From a bacterium (GTDB lineage Bacteria; SZUA-182; DTGQ01), in NCBI GenBank assembly GCA_040755755.1, contig JBFLZW010000035.1:6957-70956 (forward strand): a stretch of 64,000 bases of DNA. Reading direction: 5' to 3'. Within the stretch, counting starts at the first letter, position 1, and each line of letters opens with the position of its first letter. The notes beneath the pieces are model-generated. The model worked only from the letters and a program-made list of their open reading frames with translations. It made no database searches and was not told where the DNA came from. The translations under genes were made by a program, and so were the position numbers. Shown piece after piece: positions 58,394 to 64,000 of this stretch.

Positions 58394-59890
58394 TCAAGGA
58401 TAGCGTATGAGATTCATCTCCGCATTCTTGACCATACCACTCTTTTTAAAGGTCTCGATCCAGTGTTGTTCAGTTCCTGCAGGAACCGTTACTACACCCC
58501 ATTTCTGGGGCATATTGAGCGAGCTGATTTCGAGATTTTCAAAGGAACCAATCAATTCCTGAGCGGCTTTTACCGTTGCTCCGGTATTAAATTGGATTAA
58601 AATATAGCTGGCTCCTTCTTCGCCCGATGGATTTCCCCTGCGTTCTGCCCAGGCAACAATATCTTCTTTTTCCAATTCATCAATGCAGTCAGCCGGAGAG
58701 CCGTTCAACACCTTAACCCAGTAAGAGAACATGGCTGGAAAGTTCGATCGCCAGCTTAAACTATGGGATTTCACTAAATTATCCGCATCTTCCTCAGTCG
58801 CATCTTCAATAAACACAACAATTATTTCTCCGGGAACGGCCTGTGGCCTGTCAGGTGGCGGAGGGGGAATTACCGGGTCCGTGATAACGGGTAGAGAACC
58901 GCTGGCGTCGCGGAAGGGAATATCCTCGACTGTATGGCTCTCATCCAGCCCTAACGTGGGATGGGATAGGTTATCTATGATCGTGTCAAATATGTCTGCA
59001 TGATTCGGATCATAGTAGTGCTTTTGAGGACCGGCAATACTATCAGAAAGGCTGCATACTATTTCATCCGGCGTTTTTCCAAAAAGCGTTCTCGAATAGC
59101 TCCAATCAGCACAGTTACCCTCCCGGCTGTGGAAGACCATCGCTCCGTCGATGACATACAATTTGTTTTCTCTGTCAGCGCAGGGAGAATTATTTGCCAG
59201 TTGTATGAACTCATCAATATTAATATATGAACCCTGGCTGGTTATGAAGTTGAGAACCTTGTGCTTATTATCATACAACAGCCTGAGGTTATTTTGATTG
59301 ATTTCAAAGGAACAAACGGTCGAGAGGGCTGCAAGATACTGCATCTCCTGTTCCATGACCCCCTGAGGAGACAAACAGTACATCTTGGTGCAGCCGATAC
59401 CACGAATCGATAAGGCACCCTCGTCCGAGGGGGTATGCGTCCCAAAATAGTGGTTACATCCGGCGGTCCCCTCGCATGTATTGTCTTTGCTGAACTGGAT
59501 CGTAATCTGGGAACCGGCTAACAGAGGTTTTTCCTCTCCCGTTACTCCGAAGGATTGCAGTTTCCATTGCTTATCGAATAAGCTCCGCAAATCCAGGCAG
59601 GAAGTCAGTCCCAGGTATTTTCGAAACAAACAGAGAGCATCCGCTGGAGTAATTCCGCCATCCTGATTTATGTCGGCACATTCAGCACATTCACTGGCAA
59701 AGTAGCATTTAAAGGCAATGAGAGCATCTGCCGGTGTAATATCTCCATCATTATTGAGGTCCCCATTGCAAACTGCCGAGCCTGTTCCTGCTGCCCTGGC
59801 AGAAGGAATATAAGCTGTGAGCGCTATCAATATGGTTGCGAGCCCATAAACTGCCCCATAAACTGCTGTTGAAACGAACCTTTTTTTCAT
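58394..59890 (-). CDS. Exported protein with dockerin, META/HslJ and protease-propeptide-like regions
   Basis: This 498-residue protein has a signal peptide at 1-33 (ending ARAAG). A type I dockerin-like pair of calcium loops follows at about 42-95 (DLNNDGDITPADALIAFKCYF and DINQDGGITPADALCLFRKYL). A META/HslJ domain lies at about 105-217 (WKLQSFGV, GTAGCNHYFG, MEQEMQYLAALS). A Cys-containing middle region and a Pro-rich linker (PPPPPDRP) lead to a C-terminal region starting GEIIVVFIEDATEEDADNLV that resembles subtilase propeptide or inhibitor I9 modules, although no protease domain is present. It may be a secreted scaffold-bound or inhibitor protein. Confidence 0.72.
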   Translation of the reverse strand: MKKRFVSTAVYGAVYGLATILIALTAYIPSARAAGTGSAVCNGDLNNDGDITPADALIAFKCYFASECAECADINQDGGITPADALCLFRKYLGLTSCLDLRSLFDKQWKLQSFGVTGEEKPLLAGSQITIQFSKDNTCEGTAGCNHYFGTHTPSDEGALSIRGIGCTKMYCLSPQGVMEQEMQYLAALSTVCSFEINQNNLRLLYDNKHKVLNFITSQGSYINIDEFIQLANNSPCADRENKLYVIDGAMVFHSREGNCADWSYSRTLFGKTPDEIVCSLSDSIAGPQKHYYDPNHADIFDTIIDNLSHPTLGLDESHTVEDIPFRDASGSLPVITDPVIPPPPPDRPQAVPGEIIVVFIEDATEEDADNLVKSHSLSWRSNFPAMFSYWVKVLNGSPADCIDELEKEDIVAWAERRGNPSGEEGASYILIQFNTGATVKAAQELIGSFENLEISSLNMPQKWGVVTVPAGTEQHWIETFKKSGMVKNAEMNLIRYP

Positions 59891-60687
59891 GACTTCCCCC
59901 TATCCTGCCTGTTTCAAGTTTGGTTGACTCCGCTACCAGATTCTCGTGTTTGATTGAGTAAAGGTACGACCAAAATATGAAGAGCCATACGAGAAGAACG
60001 GTGCGAATAATTACCTGGGAACTGGTTATCGCTCTATGGTAAAATTTAACAAGTCTGAATATCCATTGTCAAATACAACTACTCAGACCGGATGTTCCCC
60101 ATCTTGTGAGTAAGTCCCTCTCCCCCCAAATTCAGGGGCGGACAGTTTTATTTTACCCGTTTTATTTTACCCGTGGCTTCCCAGCCGATATAGTCATAGT
60201 GGAAGCGTCACCCTGGCGCTTACTTAAGCGGCTGGAAGCCGCTTCCACTATAACTGCGGCTGCCGCCCGCATTCCAAAGTCCGCTTCCCCAAATTCAAAA
60301 GTGTCCGCCCCTGAAGGGGAGAGGGCTGGGATGTGGGGGCGACGGTCGCCGGTGATCCTTAAGTTGTATAACATTGTCCCTGTTGAGGGGAAGGTTAGGT
60401 GGGGGTGAACAAAAACAACATCTTCCTCTCCCCGCAGGGACAATATCGTCAACTGAGGCCCTTCTCCCCCACAATATAGCTGTCCAGGAAAGTAATGTCT
60501 AAAAGAAATATCTGCAATAATTTTAATTTATTAACTGCTTGCTCCCTCCTCTCTCTCTGAGGTAAAATAAATACCGGGCAATTTAGGGGGGAAGTTAAGC
60601 AGCAAAGAAGTCGAAGTGAAACCACCAGGGAGTCGAATTTTACCAAGGAACATGAAAATACTGTGATACAAGGAGCATCAAAACATC
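59891..60687. other. Long non-coding stretch with repeats
   Basis: No gene was seen in this roughly 800-nt stretch. It contains the palindromic element 60131-60315 and, at about 60373-60437, an inverted pair ATTGTCCCTG/CAGGGACAAT with G-rich arms between. The last 150 nt hold the leader of the HD gene. The left 200 nt hold the promoter of the dockerin gene. Confidence 0.5.
60131..60315. mobile_element. Palindromic 185-bp element (REP/MITE-like)
   Basis: TTCAGGGGCGGACA (60131-60144) is mirrored perfectly by TGTCCGCCCCTGAA (60302-60315). Inside there are a 14-bp tandem repeat TTTTATTTTACCCG (x2), an inverted pair ATAGTGGAAGCG/CGCTTCCACTAT (60196-60207, 60240-60251) and a hairpin AAGCGGCT-GGA-AGCCGCTT (60226-60244). 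Such nested structures are typical of elements moved by REP-associated or IS transposases. Confidence 0.7.
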
Positions 60688-61239
60688 ATGAATAGAGATC
60701 AGGCCCTGTCCCTTATCCGGGTGGGGGTAAAAAATGAGAATCTGGTAAAGCACATGCTGGCCACCGAGGCCATTATGCGTACTCTGGCTGAGCATTTTGG
60801 CGAGGATAACGACCTTTGGGGACTGGCTGGCCTGGTTCACGATCTTGACTATGACCAGACTCTGAAAGAGCCAAAGCAGCATGGACGTCTTGGTGCCGGG
60901 GCGCTGGAGGCAGCCGGGGCGGACCCTCTCATCTGCCAGGCAGTAGTAGCCCACAGCCCGCACTATGACCAGCCGCGAAAGACGCGGCTTGAAAAAGCCC
61001 TGTTTGCCGCCGATCCCCTCTCCGGTCTGATCGTGGCCGCAGCCCTGGTCCATCCGGACAAAAGACTGGCCAGTCTGGATACTCCTTTTATCCTCAAGCG
61101 GTTTCAGGAAAAATGGTTTGCCAAAGGGGCCAGCCGGGAGCAGATCCGCGCCTGTCAAGAGCTTGCGCTCAGCCTTGAGGAATTCATCGGTCTTGGCCTG
61201 AAAGCCATGCAGGGGATTTCGGAGGAGCTGGGGCTTTAG
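60688..61239 (+). CDS. HD-domain phosphohydrolase
   Basis: The 183-residue protein has MNRDQALSLIRVGVKNENLV with an early His (KHMLATE, about 22), the HD pair in GLAGLVHDLDYDQ (His51/Asp52), a further His in KQHGRLGA and VVAHSPHYDQ (His89). These are the metal ligands of HD/HDIG hydrolases that act on nucleotides or small phosphate esters. The substrate is unknown. AAGGAG lies about 10 nt before the ATG. The stop TAG is inside the target duplication of the MITE that follows. Confidence 0.86.
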   Translation: MNRDQALSLIRVGVKNENLVKHMLATEAIMRTLAEHFGEDNDLWGLAGLVHDLDYDQTLKEPKQHGRLGAGALEAAGADPLICQAVVAHSPHYDQPRKTRLEKALFAADPLSGLIVAAALVHPDKRLASLDTPFILKRFQEKWFAKGASREQIRACQELALSLEEFIGLGLKAMQGISEELGL

Positions 61240-61547
61240 CCTGAATGGCACTTCCATAAGCCAAGCTTATAAATAGAGAGAACACAAAGCGCACAGGGGA
61301 AAACGATCTCCCGCAGAGGCGCAGAGAGCAACCAATCCGGCAAGGGCCTGATGAAAGTCAGGATATCTCGATGTGTCAGCGGCCTGAAAGCAGGCCAAAA
61401 GTAAAAAAGCACCAGGAGGAACTTATTTTACTTTTACTTTTCAATGATATCCTCTGCGTCTCAGCGTCTCTGCGGGAAAATTACTGATTCTTAGGTAAGT
61501 GTCATTCATACTAACTCGGCTTCTGTAAGTGCCATTCGCTTTAGCCT
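61233..61547. mobile_element. MITE copy 2 with 10-bp target duplication
   Basis: The element runs from GAATGGCACTTCCATAAG (61243) to CTTCTGTAAGTGCCATTC (ends 61537). It is flanked by perfect direct repeats GCTTTAGCCT (61233-61242 and 61538-61547). An inner, degenerate copy of the right terminus lies at 61490-61507. The interior is colinear with copy 1. The insertion is directly at the stop codon of the HD gene (TAG in GCTTTAGCCT) without changing its product. Confidence 0.88.
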
Positions 61548-61588
61548 GGATAAGTAAAGACTGACAAGGAGCGATACTATCTCCCATA

Positions 61589-61771
61589 CTATCTGCCACT
61601 ATGCGATGCCTGATGTTTGGCAATGAGCTCACGGATAACAGGCACCAACTCGGTGGGAACCTCCATAACGGTGGAGGTCCGGTTTTCAAAAGACAATTCG
61701 TCTTCTGCTACCGCTTCCTCTTCCGTCTGCCCTTCATAAATGTGCCAATACCTTCTGGACTCGCTTTTCAT
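61589..61771 (-). CDS. Small antitoxin-like protein (60 residues)
   Basis: The peptide is acidic in the middle (EGQTEEEAVAEDELSFENR) and ends in VMEVPTELVPVIRELIAKHQ, a pattern seen in small antitoxin or RHH-like proteins; this similarity is only a guess. GGAGGGG stands immediately before the ATG. It has its own promoter with an embedded palindrome (61862-61890), a set-up typical of autoregulated antitoxins. No toxin gene is adjacent: metG lies upstream on the same strand and a MITE follows. Confidence 0.5.
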   Translation of the reverse strand: MKSESRRYWHIYEGQTEEEAVAEDELSFENRTSTVMEVPTELVPVIRELIAKHQASHSGR

Positions 61772-61861
61772 CCCCTCCAGGTGGGAATTTACTCTGTTCC
61801 ATCTTTCAGTCTCCTGGGGTTACGCCGCCGGTATGCAGTTAAGGCTTGCCTTTCAATTCAT

Positions 61862-61890
61862 TCTATAATGATACTATATCATTATTGCAA
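61862..61890 (-). promoter_or_regulatory. Promoter with palindromic operator for the small antitoxin-like gene
   Basis: On the minus strand TTGCAA (61885-61890) and TATAGA (61862-61867) are separated by 17 nt. A perfect palindrome with 9-bp arms (ATAATGATA, centre CTA, TATCATTAT; 61865-61885) fills the space between and overlaps both boxes. A protein bound there would block RNA polymerase. Confidence 0.6.
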
Positions 61891-61991
61891 TCGTTACCCC
61901 TTGTATTGGAGAGGCAATATTGCACAATTGTTCCTATACTTCAACACTGGAATTCAGGCATTACAATCATTAATAGGCTCAGATGATGGGC

Positions 61992-63656
61992 TCAGATTCC
62001 CTTGACAATCAGGTTCAGGTTATCGATCCGCTGAACCAGGGGCTGGGGGGTGCCGATGACGTGACCGGCCAGGCTCTTTCCAAGGTCACCGAAAGTCATA
62101 TCTGGCAGGTTGAGCTGCTGCTCCAGTTCCCGGCAGATCGAGGGGATGACCGGTTTGAGCAGGATAGCCAGGTCCCGCACCCAGTGAACGCAGGTCGAGA
62201 CGATGCGGTCAGCTTCATCTTTCGATTCCTTGATTACTTTCCAGGGCTCCCGACGCTGAAAGTATTTATTGGCAGAGTCACTCAGTTCGAGAATGCCGCG
62301 GATGGCGGAGCGGAATTCAAAATTGCAAAAGCCCTCCATGATGGAGGGAATTTTTTGCCCCGTCAGGGAGCGGTATTCTTCCTCGTCCGGAGGGGCAATT
62401 CTTCCCTCCAGCTTGTTTTTCAGAAAATTCAGGCTCCGGTTGGCCAGATTGGCCACATTGCCCAGGAGCTCACTGTTGATCCGGTCCTTAAAGTCGTTGA
62501 TATCGAAATCGATATCCGTAATACTTCTGGACAGGTTAGCGGCAAGGTAAAACCGCAGGTAGCTTGGATCGGCCTTCTGCCAGTATTCCCTGGCAGTGAT
62601 AAAGGTGCCCCTCGATTTACTCATCCTCTCTTTGTTGACCGTCAGGAAGCCGTGAACAACGATATTGTCAGGCAGGCGAAATCCGCTGCCCATAAGTATG
62701 GCAGGCCAGAAGAGGAAATGGAAGTAAATGATGTCCTTGCCGATGAAATGCATAATCCTGCCGGTTTCCTTCACCCAGTAGCTGTCGAAGTCGTCACCGT
62801 GAGTCTGACAATAATGCTTGGTACTGGCCATATAGCCAATTGGCGCATCCAGCCAGACATAGTAATACTTGGTCGGATCATCCAGTATCTGAAAGCCGAA
62901 GTAGGGAGCATCACGGGTGATGTCCCAGTCTTTCAGCCCGGCATCGACCCAGTTCAGGATATAATTCTTGATTTCATCCTGCAGGTTGGTATTTCCGGTC
63001 AGCCAGGCGCGCAGCCGGTCCGAGTAGCTGCTCAGGCGGAAAAAGTAGTGCTCAGACTCCCTGCGGACGGGCGCGGTTTTGCAAATCGCGCAGTATGCGC
63101 CGATAAGGTCGGTAGTGGCATAGGTGGCGTTGCAGGCTTCGCAGTTATCCCCGTATTGATCGGGCGCTCCACACCGCGGGCAGGTACCCTTGACGTAGCG
63201 GTCCGGCAGGAAGCGCTGGCACTTGGGACAGTAGCTCAATTCAACGACTTTGCGGTAGATATCCCCCCGCTCCCGCAGGCGCGAGAAGATGAGATCGCTG
63301 AACTCTTTGTTCTCCGGAGAATTGGTCGAGTAGTAGGAATCAAAGCTGATCTGAAATTTGTCGAAGTCCTCGGTATGCTCCTGGTAGGATCGGGCAATAA
63401 GCTCTTCCGGCGAGATCCCAAGCTTATAAGCGTTGATTTCGATGGGTGCGCCGTGGGTGTCATCCGCACAGCAGTAGATGACCTGCTCCCCGGCAAGCCG
63501 CAGGAACCGGACATAGACATCGGTCTGGATGTACTCCACCAGATGCCCCAGGTGAATCGGCCCGTTGGCATAGGGAAGAGCACTGGTTATGACCAGCTTT
63601 GGGACATCTTTCACTTTTGGGATATTTTCGCTGTTTTGCATATTTTCTTGGCTCAT
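61992..63656 (-). CDS. metG: Methionyl-tRNA synthetase
   Basis: It charges tRNA-Met with methionine. The ATG at 63656 gives about 554 residues; a TTG two codons earlier is also open. LVITSALPYANGPIHLGHLV contains the HxGH motif, KERMSKSRGTF the KMSKS loop, and CPKC/CPRC/CEAC/CAIC a double zinc knuckle as in the E. coli-type enzyme. The C-terminal tRNA-binding OB domain found in many MetRS is missing; the protein ends after the anticodon-binding helical domain, as in many bacteria. Confidence 0.96.
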   Translation of the reverse strand: MSQENMQNSENIPKVKDVPKLVITSALPYANGPIHLGHLVEYIQTDVYVRFLRLAGEQVIYCCADDTHGAPIEINAYKLGISPEELIARSYQEHTEDFDKFQISFDSYYSTNSPENKEFSDLIFSRLRERGDIYRKVVELSYCPKCQRFLPDRYVKGTCPRCGAPDQYGDNCEACNATYATTDLIGAYCAICKTAPVRRESEHYFFRLSSYSDRLRAWLTGNTNLQDEIKNYILNWVDAGLKDWDITRDAPYFGFQILDDPTKYYYVWLDAPIGYMASTKHYCQTHGDDFDSYWVKETGRIMHFIGKDIIYFHFLFWPAILMGSGFRLPDNIVVHGFLTVNKERMSKSRGTFITAREYWQKADPSYLRFYLAANLSRSITDIDFDINDFKDRINSELLGNVANLANRSLNFLKNKLEGRIAPPDEEEYRSLTGQKIPSIMEGFCNFEFRSAIRGILELSDSANKYFQRREPWKVIKESKDEADRIVSTCVHWVRDLAILLKPVIPSICRELEQQLNLPDMTFGDLGKSLAGHVIGTPQPLVQRIDNLNLIVKGI

Positions 63657-63712
63657 GGGCAAAGTTTATATCATATTCCGGCCGATAAGTCAAAATGCAA
63701 TGTAACTGCCGC

Positions 63713-63874
63713 TCATCCCGCCATAATTGGCACCTGGCTCCGTTTAGCCGCCGCTACCAAACCCTTATCCAGGGTAGCAAGAGGGAGTCCTTTCCTCATG
63801 GCAAGGTCTAAGTATGAGGCATCATAGGTTGAGAGGTGATGCTCTCTTGCCAAGGCCAGGATTTCACCTAACAT
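63713..63874 (-). pseudogene. VapC-type PIN toxin, C-terminal fragment cut by a MITE
   Basis: The frame reads GEILALAREHHLSTYDASYLDLAMRKG and then LPLATLDKGLVAAAKRSQVPI before TGA (63713-63715). This is the C-terminal third of a PIN-domain toxin: the YDASYLDLA helix and LATLDK hold conserved acidic residues. Upstream the frame runs into the MITE copy that starts at 63875, so about two thirds of the gene are lost or lie beyond the window. An ATG formed at the junction is probably not used. Confidence 0.8.
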
Positions 63875-64000
63875 GAATGGCACTTACATAAGAATTAGTA
63901 ATTCTCCCGCAGAGACGCTGAGACGCAGAGGATATCATTGAAAAGTAAAAGTAAAACAAGTTCCTCCTTGTGCCTTTTTACTTTTTGCTTGCTTCCAGGC
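63875..64000. mobile_element. MITE copy 3 (inverted, cut by window end)
   Basis: It starts GAATGGCACTTACATAAG and continues with sequence that is the reverse complement of the right part of copy 1 (55229-55354), including the CGCAGAGACGCTGAGACGCA units. It lies directly at the broken end of the vapC fragment. Confidence 0.88.

Noticed and set aside
61983-63827. A 614-codon open frame on the plus strand antisense to metG.
   Set aside because: metG on the minus strand has all family motifs; the antisense frame has no recognisable domain and is a codon-bias effect.

Overview
The window looks like a chromosomal segment of an uncultured Gram-negative bacterium. An outer membrane with LPS is implied by lpxC, a heptose-1-phosphate adenylyltransferase, beta-barrel proteins and a glycan locus. 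The order rng-rplU-rpmA-obg-proB-proA-nadD-rsfS-rlmH-phosphoglycerate mutase and the use of sigma-54 response regulators resemble Deltaproteobacteria/Desulfobacterota and neighbouring candidate phyla. This placement is inference from gene order only; no rRNA or tRNA gene was seen.

Layout. 1-12.5 kb: two paralogous exported alpha/beta-hydrolases flank a leftward block (Phd-like antitoxin, histidine kinase, sigma-54 regulator, coiled-coil membrane protein, outer-membrane barrel) and a triple-DUF333 secreted protein; then a frameshifted HDAC-family gene, a truncated Gx-transporter gene and an exported amine-oxidase-like flavoprotein. 12.5-16.7 kb: lpxC behind a sigma-54-type promoter, converging on a complete arginine-to-spermidine operon (speD, pyruvoyl arginine decarboxylase, speE, speB). 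17-30.2 kb: a rightward housekeeping run (NFU scaffold, RNase G, ribosomal proteins L21/L27, Obg, proline synthesis, NadD, RsfS, RlmH, archaeal-type phosphoglycerate mutase, ComF, then gap-pgk-tpiA). 30.4-32.8 kb: mobile-element debris, an inverted-repeat-bracketed cassette with an outer-membrane barrel gene and a chain of very small ORFs with strong Shine-Dalgarno sites. 32.8-38.9 kb: a signalling cluster (membrane histidine kinase; PAS-PAS protein; PocR-receiver protein without an ATPase domain; sigma-54 regulator). 39-55 kb: mfd, heptose adenylyltransferase and ugd, two tandem HEPN-MNT toxin-antitoxin pairs, then a divergent glycan locus (five glycosyltransferases, methyltransferase, acyltransferase, sugar aminotransferase). 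55-64 kb: a MITE family, an IS4-type transposase remnant, a 12-repeat NHL protein, a dockerin-META protein, an HD hydrolase, a small self-regulated antitoxin-like gene, metG and a vapC fragment cut by a MITE.

The most notable signals are: a MITE family with 18-bp terminal inverted repeats, one copy still carrying a perfect 10-bp target duplication and another cutting a vapC gene; two adjacent HEPN-MNT pairs whose toxins both carry RX4HXY; the inverted-repeat cassette with its microprotein chain; a near-consensus sigma-54 promoter before lpxC; and a phosphorelay-like gene that lacks its kinase ATPase domain.
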